Below, one piece after another: positions 51,858 to 61,300 of a stretch of DNA of 64,000 nucleotides (its first letter is position 1; every line of letters starts with the position of its first letter). Origin of the DNA: Kyrpidia tusciae DSM 2912 (GTDB lineage Bacteria; Bacillota; Bacilli; Kyrpidiales; Kyrpidiaceae). Below the pieces are notes generated by a model that worked only from the letters and a program-made list of their open reading frames with translations, was not told the origin of the DNA and searched no databases. The translations under genes were made by a program, and so were the position numbers. The stretch lies in contig NC_014098.1 in NCBI RefSeq assembly GCF_000092905.1, positions 1,612,001 through 1,676,000 on the forward strand. Reading direction: 5' to 3'.

Positions 51858-51985
51858 CCATTCTTTTGCTTCCCCGAAAATACCCGGGCGTAGATCGCCG
51901 TCCGATCCCCGTCCGGTTTTCCTAAAAGCCGCCTCGCCTCCTCGGCATCGAACAGCCTGTGGTTCCCTGGGGCCGGACCGGGCGA
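51858..51985 (-). pseudogene. Remnant of an IS607-type serine recombinase
   Basis: The minus strand encodes PGNHRLFDAEEARRLLGKP and then DGDRTAIYARVFSGKQK, closely matching residues ~38-74 of the intact recombinase at 54.03-54.75 kb (PGNHRLFDVEEVRRLLGKP, YARVSSAKQK). The catalytic serine region is mutated (VFSG) and the frame ends soon after. Fragments on both sides (51800-52110) may belong to the same dead copy. Nothing else is recognised between 51595 and 52115. Confidence 0.8.
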
Positions 51986-52115
51986 TGCCGGTGCGATGGC
52001 GGCCGTCGCCCGACGTGCCGTTTCTGCCTGCCGGGGGCAAAACCGGAGCTCCCGTCCACCCCGTAGAAACCGGAGGAGTTTCACGGGGCGCGGCCGGGAT
52101 CCCGGCGTTGTGCAA

Positions 52116-52340
52116 TTACGCTCTGATCCGTTCCTTGGCGGCGCGCAGTTTCGGAAAGAGAATGTTGTTTTCCAAATGAATGTGCGTAAACGTGTTCGAT
52201 TCCAACTCTTCGAGTTTCGAGAACGTATATTGATAGGTTCCGCATGCATCGGGGGGGACCGCATAGTCGTTTGTCACAGCCCGAATCTCTTTGAGAATCT
52301 CTCCGCAGCGGTCGTGTTCTTCCTCAAGCTCTTGAACCGC
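52116..52340 (-). pseudogene. ric: 3' part of interrupted ric gene
   Basis: Encodes the last 74 residues of a RIC/ScdA-type iron-sulfur repair protein: AVQELEEEHDRCGEILKEIR, then TNDYAVPPDACGTY and the conserved HIHLENNILFP, ending with TAA at 52118-52116. This half carries the second part of the hemerythrin-like di-iron domain. It lies directly behind the right end of the IS607-like element; the matching 5' part ends at 54801. Joining the two gives one open frame of 235 codons. Confidence 0.88.
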
Positions 52341-52640
52341 TCCAAGGGCCGCGTGGTATCAACAGTTGCCGGAATATCTGATCAAAGCTATCCAACAAAC
52401 CGCTGTCGGCCTGACCTTTGTCTCCTTCCATCCGGAAGGGAGCCACCCCCGGGGTGGGCGCGCTTCTCGGCGTGTGCTTCCTCCCGCGTCCGGCAAGCCA
52501 GGATCGGCAAACCGGTCCCCAAGGAATGAAGCTCAGAGCCATCCCGTACCACACGGGCACTCGCGAAAGGCAGAAGCGTGAACCCCTGTCCCGTCCAGGC
52601 GGTTAGCCTCCCGCGAGACCAGAGGGATATTTTGCCCTCA
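52321..52640 (-). ncRNA. Predicted TnpB guide RNA (omega-RNA) region
   Basis: TnpB enzymes use an RNA from the 3' end of tnpB and the right end of the element, with the guide formed by the flanking DNA. Here that would be the ~297 nt from the tnpB stop to 52341, followed by a guide copied from ric (GCGGTTCAAGAGCTTGAGGA). Its target is then the uninterrupted ric allele. The region contains several GC-rich inverted repeats. The extent is inferred from family knowledge. Confidence 0.5.
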
Positions 52641-54134
52641 GGCAACCTCTGGCTTTGGGTCATCCCCTCTCTGGGGATACACGAATGTCTTCGTCCATTT
52701 CCGGTACAGGTTCATCATCCCCACAAAATCTGCATCCGCGCTGTACCGATGGTTCGGGTTCTTGCATGTGAACCGCGAGCCCTGGCGTTCCCCGAGCACC
52801 TTGCAGTGCGGACAGACCTGGGACGTGTAGGCCGGGTTGCGCTCCACCGTCAGAATCCCTTCCCGAAACGCCAGGTCCCGGACCCATTCCATGATCTGTC
52901 CGCGCAACCAGTACGCCCGTTTGTGGTTCTTCCGCCCGCTCCGGCTCATCTTCTCTTTTGGCGGCCGGTACCGACGCAGGTGCTCGAACACGATCACCTT
53001 TGCGCCGTGCTTCTTCGCGAACCGGACAATGGCCAGGGCCGTCTGCTTGGCCGCGTTCTCGTCCAGGTTCCGGATCTTGTTCCACAAGTTCGCGTTGTCT
53101 TGGACCCCCGGCTGGAGCTGTCCGCTTTGCGCCCGCTTGCGGTGAATGACGGTCAACAGCCGGTGCCGGCGATGGTTCAAGGCCCGGCCGTCCACGAACC
53201 TCGTGGCCGCCAGCCGCCCTTCCACGAACGCTCCCATCACCGCCAACCGGTTGGCCCCCAGGTCCACTGTGACCACCGGCATCTGTGGGTTTGCCCGGCG
53301 CTGTTCCTCGGCCTTCCGGGGTTTGTCTACGGATTTCTCCATCGGGATGTGCAGCGCATACCGCACCCCGCCCGGATATCGTTTGTCCCTCTTCCCGTAC
53401 ACCGTCAGGGATTTCGCCACCCATGTCCGGTCCCCTTTTTCTTCGCCGGAACCGGCCTGGGCCGTCTTTGAACGTTTCCTTTCCCAAGCGATTCGTTCTT
53501 TCTCCAGGGCGGACCCGGCGAGAAGCGCTTCGGCCTGGGCGTGAACCACAACCGGTAGCGACACCTTTTCCCACTTCTGCCCGGTGTGCAGTTTCAAGCT
53601 GATGAATGTGTGCCGCTTTTTCTTCCGCGGGGTCAGGTCATACGCGGGGTGCTCGACCATCCCCGCATAAAACGTCACCGGTACGCCCGGCCTGCCCAGT
53701 TGCGGTTCCCGGCCCCGCTTCCCGGGCGGCGCAACCTCCCAGGCTTTCACGGCGCTCGACCAAGATCGGACCTTGCCAATGGCCTGGTTGATTGCCGCCC
53801 GCCGCAACTCCGTCGGCATCCCCTTCGCAGACGGAACGTGTTCGTCGAGCGGCCACCCCGGGTTCGGGTGGGCTTTGGTCGCCAAGGTGTGAAACTCCGC
53901 GAAGGTCAGCAGTTCTTGGTTGGTGCGCCTTCGTTCTTTGATAGACCCGTCCTTCTTCCGAACCTGGACCGGCTCGTCCAACACGTTCAGATGTGCGGCG
54001 AAAAAGTCCATGTAAAACGCAATCACCTGGTTATAGATGTCCTTGGTCCTCTCCAGGGCCTCCCTCTTGCACCGATGGACCTCCCTGTGAATCCCGATCC
54101 GGATCGTCTTGATGACCGTGACCAGTTCCCTCAC
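52638..54134 (-). CDS. tnpB: TnpB RNA-guided nuclease of the IS607-like element
   Basis: A 498-residue TnpB (Cas12 ancestor). The split RuvC active site is D291 (VTVDLGANR), E384 (VIVFEHL) and D467/D469 (YSADADF). A zinc finger lies between the last two: C441 and C444 (CPHC), C457, and H462 as a probable fourth ligand. The N-terminal ~280 residues are the helical and wedge part. All catalytic residues are kept. The GTG at 54134 overlaps tnpA by 104 bp and has GGGAGG directly before it, so the true start could be slightly downstream. Confidence 0.9.
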   Translation of the reverse strand: MRELVTVIKTIRIGIHREVHRCKREALERTKDIYNQVIAFYMDFFAAHLNVLDEPVQVRKKDGSIKERRRTNQELLTFAEFHTLATKAHPNPGWPLDEHVPSAKGMPTELRRAAINQAIGKVRSWSSAVKAWEVAPPGKRGREPQLGRPGVPVTFYAGMVEHPAYDLTPRKKKRHTFISLKLHTGQKWEKVSLPVVVHAQAEALLAGSALEKERIAWERKRSKTAQAGSGEEKGDRTWVAKSLTVYGKRDKRYPGGVRYALHIPMEKSVDKPRKAEEQRRANPQMPVVTVDLGANRLAVMGAFVEGRLAATRFVDGRALNHRRHRLLTVIHRKRAQSGQLQPGVQDNANLWNKIRNLDENAAKQTALAIVRFAKKHGAKVIVFEHLRRYRPPKEKMSRSGRKNHKRAYWLRGQIMEWVRDLAFREGILTVERNPAYTSQVCPHCKVLGERQGSRFTCKNPNHRYSADADFVGMMNLYRKWTKTFVYPQRGDDPKPEVA

Positions 54135-54753
54135 CTCCCATCTCTTTCATGGCCTGCCCAATCTTTTTCCGGAACTCCTGCGACCGCTTGCCGTACATCC
54201 GGGCTGAAAACACGGTGATGATCGTCAACAGATCTTCCACCAGCTCCTGCTGGGATGTCTTCGGCTCGGTCTTGTGGGTGGACTCGACCGCCACCCCGTG
54301 GCTCTCGAAAAACCGCTCCAGATACCGGTATCCGAACCGCGCCATCCTGTCCGGGTATTCGATCAGCACCCGGTCGATCTCCCCGTCTTCGGCGAGTTTG
54401 AACAGGGCCGCCAGTTGTTTCCTGTTCTCGTTGATTCCCGACGCCTGTTCGGAAAACACCCGGACCACATCGTACCCGCGTTCTTCCGCGTACCGCTCCA
54501 GCCGTTCCCGTTGCCGCTGGAGATTGCCGTCCGCCTTTTGTTTGGCCGAAGATACCCGGGCGTAGATCGCCGTCCGGTCCCCGGCCGGTTTTCCCAAAAG
54601 CCGCCGCACTTCTTCCACGTCGAACAACCTGTGGTTCCCTGGCGAACGAATGGAATGAATCTTCCCGGCCTTTTCCCAGCGACGGATCGTCTGCACGCTC
54701 AGTCCCAGCATCTTTGCCACTTTGCCGATCGGTAGATACTGTGTGTCTTTCAT
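54031..54753 (-). CDS. tnpA: IS607-type serine recombinase TnpA
   Basis: A 240-residue transposase with an N-terminal MerR-like helix-turn-helix (YLPIGKVAKMLGLSVQTIRRWEK) and a small serine-recombinase domain. The catalytic serine is probably S68 in YARVSSAKQK, followed by EQASGINENR and IEYPDRMARFGY with the usual arginines. The last ~35 residues run into tnpB in another frame and have a non-native composition, so the functional protein may end earlier. It should catalyse excision and insertion at GG sites. Confidence 0.9.
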   Translation of the reverse strand: MKDTQYLPIGKVAKMLGLSVQTIRRWEKAGKIHSIRSPGNHRLFDVEEVRRLLGKPAGDRTAIYARVSSAKQKADGNLQRQRERLERYAEERGYDVVRVFSEQASGINENRKQLAALFKLAEDGEIDRVLIEYPDRMARFGYRYLERFFESHGVAVESTHKTEPKTSQQELVEDLLTIITVFSARMYGKRSQEFRKKIGQAMKEMGGEGTGHGHQDDPDRDSQGGPSVQEGGPGEDQGHL

Positions 54754-54800
54754 GACTATATATTAGCATGAAACAAGGTTAATGTATATATATTTTTAAC

Positions 54801-55283
54801 CTCCAACGACGCATCGGACTTTTGGTTCTCAAACTCCACGATTTTAGGAAACACGACCGTCTCTTCCTTGATCAGGTGTTGTTCAAACTCCATTTTCAGA
54901 CTGTGAAAGAGACGATGAACAGAAGCCAATTCCCCGTGATTTGCACCGTGAACTCGCAGTATCTTGGTGGTGAGCTCTCCCAGCACAGGAAGCGTCGTGT
55001 TCAAATACGCATGGTGGACATTGACGATGTGGTCCACCAAAGCACCCATGGACTCGTTGGCCCAGTTGACATTCTGTTCATTCAGGTTTGCGTTTTCTGC
55101 GTACAGGTCGCTCAATTCTTGAAGAATCCGGTCTTCATTCAACCCCGACGCTTGTGCGGCATCGTGAATCGTGCGTCCGCCCCCGCAACAGAAGTCGATC
55201 CTGTGCCGTTTGAAAACCTCGGCGGCCTTTGGAAACCGGGCAACCACATCTCCGACTTGGTCACTTCCGGTGAACGTGTGCAT
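54801..55283 (-). pseudogene. ric: 5' part of interrupted ric gene
   Basis: Encodes the first 161 residues of a RIC/ScdA-type iron-sulfur cluster repair di-iron protein. The ScdA N-terminal domain (VARFPKAAEVFKRHRIDFCCGGG) and the first half of the hemerythrin-like domain (VHHAYL, HLIKEETVVFPKIVE) are present. The ATG at 55283 has GAGGGGGGAA upstream. After codon 161 the frame enters the IS607-like element and stops at 54756, so any product is truncated and lacks half the di-iron ligands. The 3' part is at 52116-52340. RIC proteins repair nitrosative damage, fitting the adjacent nitrate-reductase genes. Confidence 0.9.
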
Positions 55284-55314
55284 TCGAATTCCCCCCTCGT
55301 TCTGAGTTGGCCTC

Positions 55315-55357
55315 ATCATCTCATAAACCAAAGCCGGTCGTTGTGCGAAATCTCACA
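55315..55357 (-). promoter_or_regulatory. Candidate FNR-dependent promoter of ric
   Basis: On the minus strand TGTGA-GATTTC-GCACA (55342-55357) matches the FNR box TGTGA-N6-TCACA with one mismatch. A GATGAT at 55315-55320 could be the -10, which would put the box centre near -41.5, the usual activating position. Confidence 0.5.
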
Positions 55358-55413
55358 TCACCGATTTCGGCCGAGTGCCGGATCGACCCCCGTCGCCGGC
55401 TGTCTCGATAGTG

Positions 55414-56175
55414 TCAGTATTGACGAGACGAGCGCATGCGGTTGCCCTCCGTCATACCCGCATTCGCCGGCGTGCCGGATTTCTCCTCTTGCCGATCGAG
55501 ATACCGGGTCCTGGAACGGTACTGAATCGGGGCCCGCATGGGATACGTGATCGGCGCGCTCCAGGCATGTACGAGCCTGCTGAACGGGGATACGGCGAAG
55601 AGGGCGAACGCAGCGATGACGTGAATCTGGAGCAACAGCGGAACCTGAGCCATCAATCCGACGTCCGGATGCAGCGTGAGCAGTCCGCGCACCCACGGCC
55701 CCACAGTATCCCGGTACTCATAAGGTCCGTATATATTATTGTGACCCATGGTGACCACATCGCCCAGCGTGATCACAACGAACAGCAAGACCAGCACGAC
55801 GTAATCCGACGGTGTCGAATTCAAGCGCACCCGGCGATTGAATATCCGGCGCAGCAACAGGATGACGACACCCAGCCAAGCGGCGAATCCGGCGAGTCCC
55901 CCGAGCACATCCGCGCTCAAGTGATACAGTTCGTCCGAGACGCCAAGCCACTGGTGTACCTGTTTCGGAATCAGGAGTCCAATCACGTGACCGCCGGCGA
56001 CAAACAGGATCCCCCAGTGAAATAGCAGACTCCCCAGCCGCAGCCACCGTTTCTCCAACAGCTCGCTCGACTTCGATCCCCAACCAAGCGGGTTATACAT
56101 GTACCGGTATATGGTCCCGACGACCATGACCGCCAACGCCAAGTACGGGTAGATGACCCACCAAACCTGTCCCAT
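55414..56175 (-). CDS. narI: Respiratory nitrate reductase gamma subunit
   Basis: Diheme cytochrome b that takes electrons from menaquinol and passes them to NarH. The 253-residue protein has five hydrophobic segments and heme-ligand histidines in LLFHWGILFVAGGHVIGLL and QIHVIAAFALFAVSPFSRLVH. The ATG at 56175 follows GAGGGGTGAGG. A ~35-residue polar C-terminal tail extends past the usual end. It is the last intact gene of the nar operon; the ric start lies 130 bp on. Confidence 0.93.
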   Translation of the reverse strand: MGQVWWVIYPYLALAVMVVGTIYRYMYNPLGWGSKSSELLEKRWLRLGSLLFHWGILFVAGGHVIGLLIPKQVHQWLGVSDELYHLSADVLGGLAGFAAWLGVVILLLRRIFNRRVRLNSTPSDYVVLVLLFVVITLGDVVTMGHNNIYGPYEYRDTVGPWVRGLLTLHPDVGLMAQVPLLLQIHVIAAFALFAVSPFSRLVHAWSAPITYPMRAPIQYRSRTRYLDRQEEKSGTPANAGMTEGNRMRSSRQY

Positions 56176-56212
56176 GTTGCCTCACCCCTCACCCTCGTAC
56201 GGAACGAGATCG

Positions 56213-56842
56213 TCATTCGTAATATAATGGATAGGGCAGTTCGTCGAGGTCCGCCGCCTCGCACCGACCGGACGGGTTCCGGAACTCCGCCGGCCCAGTT
56301 GTCCCCAAGATCGCGTTTGCGCATCGGAACACCGGCCGGTACGGACTTCCTTCCGGCAATGCCTGTTCAATCTCCCCGCACACCCGCGCGAGCCGGCGTT
56401 CCAGTTCCGCGTTGTCCGGTGAGGCGGCTGTGACGGCCAGGAATTCGAACAACAGCGGTAGATGGTCCGGCAGTTCATGATCGGCTTCCTCGAACCCGTG
56501 TTCTCTTAGGAGTCTGCGCAACTCGATCAACGCCGGGCCGCGGTCGCGGCTGTCGCCGAATTCGTGAGCAGTGAGGTATAACGCCCGTTTGTCGTTGAAA
56601 TCAAACGTCTCGACATAGGTGCGTTCCAGCTCGAGCGGATCAGTGTGAAGAAATCGCTCCACGACCGCGGCCAAGGTGTTCCCGATGTCGGGATTCTGGA
56701 CTTCCCGAGCCCATGTGGCGATCTCAGGCAGTGCTTCCCGCCACATCGCCCATCCCGGATAACTGAGAAGAAAAGCGATGATCCTCCATGCCGCCTGCTT
56801 GTCTCTCTCAGTGCACTGTGCAGCCATGCCCTGTTCAGCCAC
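56213..56842 (-). CDS. narJ: Nitrate reductase molybdenum cofactor assembly chaperone
   Basis: Dedicated chaperone (209 residues) that delivers the molybdenum cofactor to NarG. It shows the TorD/NarJ-type pattern AFLLSYPGW, YVETFDFNDKRALYLTAHEFGDSRDRG, EADHELPDHLPLLFEFLA. The GTG at 56842 overlaps the narH stop (GTGGCTGA) and has GGGAGG upstream; an ATG five codons later is the alternative. Confidence 0.92.
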   Translation of the reverse strand: MAEQGMAAQCTERDKQAAWRIIAFLLSYPGWAMWREALPEIATWAREVQNPDIGNTLAAVVERFLHTDPLELERTYVETFDFNDKRALYLTAHEFGDSRDRGPALIELRRLLREHGFEEADHELPDHLPLLFEFLAVTAASPDNAELERRLARVCGEIEQALPEGSPYRPVFRCANAILGTTGPAEFRNPSGRCEAADLDELPYPLYYE

Positions 56843-58337
56843 GGGATTTCCCTCCCCAGTGCGCACCGACCGGAGCCGGAACGCCTTCCTGAGGGGCGAT
56901 GCCTTCCAGGCTGCACGCTCCTTGCTCGTAGGGCAGACTCGGGTCGTGCTCACGCGAGCCGGTTGGGATCACGAACCGCTCGCTGTATTTCGCGACGCCG
57001 AACAGTCGGGCCATATCTTCCAACTGCTGGGTGGACATCCCCGCCTCCTGCAAGAGCCGCGAGTCGTCCAGGTCACCGACGGTCTTCCGGCGCATGTGTA
57101 CCCTCATCGCCATCAAGCGCAGCAGGACTTTGCGAATCACGTGTACGTCCCCGGCCGTCAAGATGGAAGCCAGGTATTCCATGGGAATCCGCATCTCGTC
57201 GACTGCCGGAATGTAGGCGTCCAGGCTCATCCGGTCCTCGTTTTGAATGTGGTTCACAATCGGGCTGAGCGGGGGAACGTACCAGACCATCGGCAGAGTC
57301 CGGTACTCCGGATGCAAGGGAAGGGCAACTTGCCACTCCACGGCCATCTTGTACACGGGCGACCGCTGTGCGCTTTCAATCCACGCATCCGGAATCCCGG
57401 CCCTCCGCGCTTCCCGGATGACGACGGGATCGTTCGGATCAAGGAATACGCTTAACTGCGCCGGGTAGAGGCCTTTCTCATCCTTCACGGATGCGGCTTC
57501 GCGCACTTTGTCGGCATCATACAAGACAACGCCCAGATAGCGGATTCTCCCCACGCAGGTCTCGGAGCACACCGTCGGCAGCCCGGATTCGATACGGGGA
57601 TAGCAGAAATGGCACTTCTCGGCCTTGTGTGTGTTCCAATTGAAATAGACCTTTTTATACGGGCACGCGCTCACGCAAAACCGCCAGCCCCGGCAGGCCT
57701 CCTGGTCGACGAGCACGATCCCGTCCTCTTCCCGCTTATACATCGCCCCGGACGGGCAGGCGGCGACACACGCGGGATTGAGACAGTGTTCGCAGATCCG
57801 CGGTAAATACATCATGAAGGCCTGTTGGTATTCGAACGCAATGTGCACGGCAAGTTCGCGCAAGTTCGGGTCGCGGGGGGCGATCTCCTTGCCTCCCGCC
57901 AGATCGTCGTTCCAGTTCGACCCCCAGACAGGCCGGTCCATCCATTCTCCCGTTAACAGCGAACGCGGCCGGGCCACCGGTTGGTGCCGCCTGCGCGGGC
58001 TTTCGAGAAGGTTTTCGTAGTCGTACGTCCAAGGCTCATAGTAATCGTCAATGGTCGGCAGATCTGGGTTGTGGAAAATATTTGCAAGCTTTGTGACGGC
58101 TCCCCCCGCCCGCAGGCGCAGTTTTCCGTCTTTCAGCACCCACCCTCCCCGGTACCGGTCCTGATTTTCCCACTCCTGCGGATAACCGGGCCCCGGTCGG
58201 GTCTCGACGTTGTTGAACCACATGTATTCCGCCCCGGGACGGTTTGTCCACGTGTTCTTGCAGGTGACGCTGCAGGTGTGACAACCGATACATTTATCCA
58301 GATTCATCACCATGGCGACCTGTGCTTTAACTCTCAA
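56835..58337 (-). CDS. narH: Respiratory nitrate reductase beta subunit
   Basis: Iron-sulfur electron-transfer subunit, 500 residues. The N-terminal cluster motif CIGCHTCSVTC and the later CEHCLNPAC, CRGWRFCVSACPYKK and CHFCYPR motifs provide four cluster sites, one with the Trp substitution (CRGWRFC) typical of the [3Fe-4S] site. I choose a TTG at 58337 (MRVKAQVAMVMNLDKC) because AAGGAGG lies 9 nt before it inside the narG end; another TTG 9 bp upstream leaves no spacing. It overlaps narG by 11 bp. Confidence 0.93.
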   Translation of the reverse strand: MRVKAQVAMVMNLDKCIGCHTCSVTCKNTWTNRPGAEYMWFNNVETRPGPGYPQEWENQDRYRGGWVLKDGKLRLRAGGAVTKLANIFHNPDLPTIDDYYEPWTYDYENLLESPRRRHQPVARPRSLLTGEWMDRPVWGSNWNDDLAGGKEIAPRDPNLRELAVHIAFEYQQAFMMYLPRICEHCLNPACVAACPSGAMYKREEDGIVLVDQEACRGWRFCVSACPYKKVYFNWNTHKAEKCHFCYPRIESGLPTVCSETCVGRIRYLGVVLYDADKVREAASVKDEKGLYPAQLSVFLDPNDPVVIREARRAGIPDAWIESAQRSPVYKMAVEWQVALPLHPEYRTLPMVWYVPPLSPIVNHIQNEDRMSLDAYIPAVDEMRIPMEYLASILTAGDVHVIRKVLLRLMAMRVHMRRKTVGDLDDSRLLQEAGMSTQQLEDMARLFGVAKYSERFVIPTGSREHDPSLPYEQGACSLEGIAPQEGVPAPVGAHWGGKSRG

Positions 58338-61300
58338 GCCAGTCAACCTCCTTCAGCGGCCGGATGAAGGCCATCACGTCGCGCTGGTGCCCCGTCGGAC
58401 CGTAATAATTGAAAGCATAAGAAAGCTGCGCATACCCCCCCACCATGTGCGTCGGTTTCGGAATCACCCGCGTCACACTGTTATGGGTACCCCCGCGGTC
58501 TTTCGTAATCCGGCTCCCGGGGACGCCGATCACGCGATCCTGGGCGTGGTACATCATGGCGATGCCTTGGGGCAAGCGATAGCTCACCACCGCCCGGGCG
58601 ACGATCGCACCGTTGCGGTTGTACACTTCCACCCAGTCGTTGTCCTTGATGCCGATTTTCGCCGCGTCCTCTTCACTGACCCAAATCGTTTGGCCGCCCC
58701 GGAACAGCGAAAGCATGCGCGGGGTATCGGTGTAGGTGGAGTGAATGCCCCACTTTTGGTGCGGCGTCAGATAGCGCACCATCACGGTGCCGCCTTCGTC
58801 TTCCGGAATCCGCGCATCCCCCGGTTGGAACGGAGGCAAGCCCAGCGGCGGTCGGTACAACGGCAAGCTTTCTCCGAAATCGAGGATCACTTCGTGATCG
58901 AGGTAGAACTGTTGGCGGCCGGTCAGGGTTCGCCAGGGCAACTTAAAATCCACGTTGGCCGTGAACGGCGAATAGCGCCTTCCCTCACCTTCGATCCCGC
59001 TCCACACCGGCGTGGGCATCGTCAACCGGGGTTGTGCCGTGATATCCGCCAACGTGAGTGCTTCGTCCTCGCGTCCTGCTGCAATCTGCTTCAACGCCAA
59101 CCCCGTGTTGCGCTCCAGGGCTTTCCACTCTTCCATGGCCCGATGCCCGTTGGTCGCACCGGAGAGGGTCAGAATCGCTTCGACGACATGGTGATCGTGG
59201 TAGAGGGACGGTCTTCCGCAACCAACTCCCTCCTCGTCCCACGTTCCGACCCGTTCCGCCACTTCCCTGTACGCCCGTTCGCCGGAAATCGAGATACCTT
59301 TGGACACAATCGACTTTTCCACGAGCGGGCCGAGCGACATCATTTGGTGATACACGTTCGGATAGTCGCGGTGGACGATGACCAAACTCGGCATCGTCTT
59401 GCCGGGTATTGGCTCCGCCTCCCCTTTGCGCCAATCGCGCACCTTCCCGTCCGGTTGAGCGATCTCGGCCGGGGTATCGTGACCGAGGGGCACCATCACC
59501 AGGTCGTCCCGTGCAGGCAGGATCTTCTCCGCCAGGGTTGAGAATGCCTGTGCGATGCTTCGGAAGATGGCCCAGTCGCTTCTTGCTTGCCATGGGCTCG
59601 AGATGGCCGGGTTAAATGGGTGCACAAATGGATGCATGTCAGTGCTGGACAGGTCGTATTTCTCGTACCACGTCGCGGCGGGCAGCACAATATCGGAATA
59701 CACCCCGGTGCCGGTCATGCGAAAATCGATGTTCACAAGGAGATCCAGCTTGCCTTGCGGCGCTTGACCCTCGATCTTGACGTCGGTGGGTTTCCACGTG
59801 GTACTCTCCTCCGCCAGCACATGGCCGTCGGCCCCGAGCAGGTGGCGCAGAAAGTACTCGTGACCTTTGCTGCTTGCCCCCATCAGGTTCGAGCGCCAGA
59901 CGAAAAACACGCGGGGGAAGTTTTTCGGATTGTCCGGGTCTTCCACCGCCCATTTCACTTCTCCCCGGCGAATCCGCTCCACCACTCGCTGCACAATCTC
60001 CTGATCGGTGGTTGCTCCATGCGCCCTCGCCTCGTCCACAAGGTCCAACGAATTTTGTTCAAATTGCGGATAGGACGGCGCCCATCCCAGCCGGGCCGCC
60101 ATCGCGGCCATGTCCGCCGGATGCATGTGATGGAAACGCCCGCCGAGCGGCGAACCCATCGTCGCCGTATCCAGTTCTTCGTAACGGAACTGGTCTGTCA
60201 CAAAATAGTAGAACGTCGTTCCCTGCATGTGCCTCGGCGGTCTGACCCAGTCCGTCGCAAACGCGACCGTGGACCAGCCTTCCAGAGGCCTGACTTTTTC
60301 CTGTCCGACATAGTGCGCCCAACCGCCTCCGTTGACACCTTGGCACCCGGTCAATAACACCAGGTTGATGATGCAACGATAAATCAGGTCGCTGTGGTAC
60401 CAATGGTTGGTGCCGGCTCCGAGCGCAATCATCGACCGCCCGCGGGTGCGCGCCGCATTCTCCGCAAATTCACGCGCCACCTGAATCGAAAGTTTGCGGT
60501 CTACCCCCGTGATGGCCTCCTGCCAAGCCGGGGTGTACGGAACGGGATCGTCGTAGTCTTTGGGATAATCACCGGGAAGTCCGCGGCCGACTCCACAATG
60601 GGCCATCAGGAGATCCAGCACCGTGGCGACGTAAACGGCTTGACCGTTTTTGTCGGTCAGTTTCTTGGCCGGCACGCCGCGTCGCAACGTCTCCCCTTGA
60701 TTTGCGCCAAAGTACGGGAAGTCCACCAATACGACTTCATCCGCCCGGTCGATCAGACTCAGCACCGGATTGAGCGGTCTTCCGTCGGCATCCTCCATGT
60801 TCAGATTCCATTTGCCGGACTCGTCCCACCGAAATCCGATGCTTCCCTTGGGAATTGCCGGCGAATCCGAGTTTTGATCCCAGACGAGGGTCTTCCATTC
60901 CCCCAGCGTTTCGTCCTCATGTAAATCCGAGGCGTGCAGAAAGCGGTCGGTCGTAAACGCGTCCCCACGTTTCTGCAGAGTGACCAAGAACGGCAGATCC
61001 GTGTATTGTTTCACATACTGGGAGAAATACTCGGTCTCCCGATCTGCATAAAATTCTTTTAAGATCACGTGTGTCATCGCCATGGCCAGGGCGGCGTCCG
61101 TCCCGGCTTTGGCCGGGAGCCAAAGGTCGGCGAACTTGATGTATTCAGCATAATCGGGGCTCACTCCGACAACTTTGGTGCCGTTGTAGCGGGCTTCCAC
61201 CATGAAGTGTGCGTCGGGGGTGCGGGTCATCGGCAAGTTCGTGCCCCAAATGATGAAGTATTTTGTGTTGTACCAGTCCGCGCTTTCCGGTACATCCGTC

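Larger units (their letters stand above)
52341..54800 (-). mobile_element. IS607-like element inserted in ric
   Basis: A 2,460-bp element carrying a serine recombinase (tnpA) and a TnpB nuclease gene plus ~297 bp of non-coding right end. The boundaries are defined by the ric frame: the flanks read ...TTGGAG and GCGGTTC..., so the insertion point is between two G residues, the known preference of IS607 elements, with no target duplication. CTCCAA (plus strand) occurs at both junctions (52340-52345 and 54801-54806). The element is oriented with ric, and both genes look intact. Confidence 0.88.

Noticed and set aside
58312-59541. 409-codon plus-strand frame over narG
   Set aside because: Antisense shadow; the narG protein is full length and conserved in the other direction.
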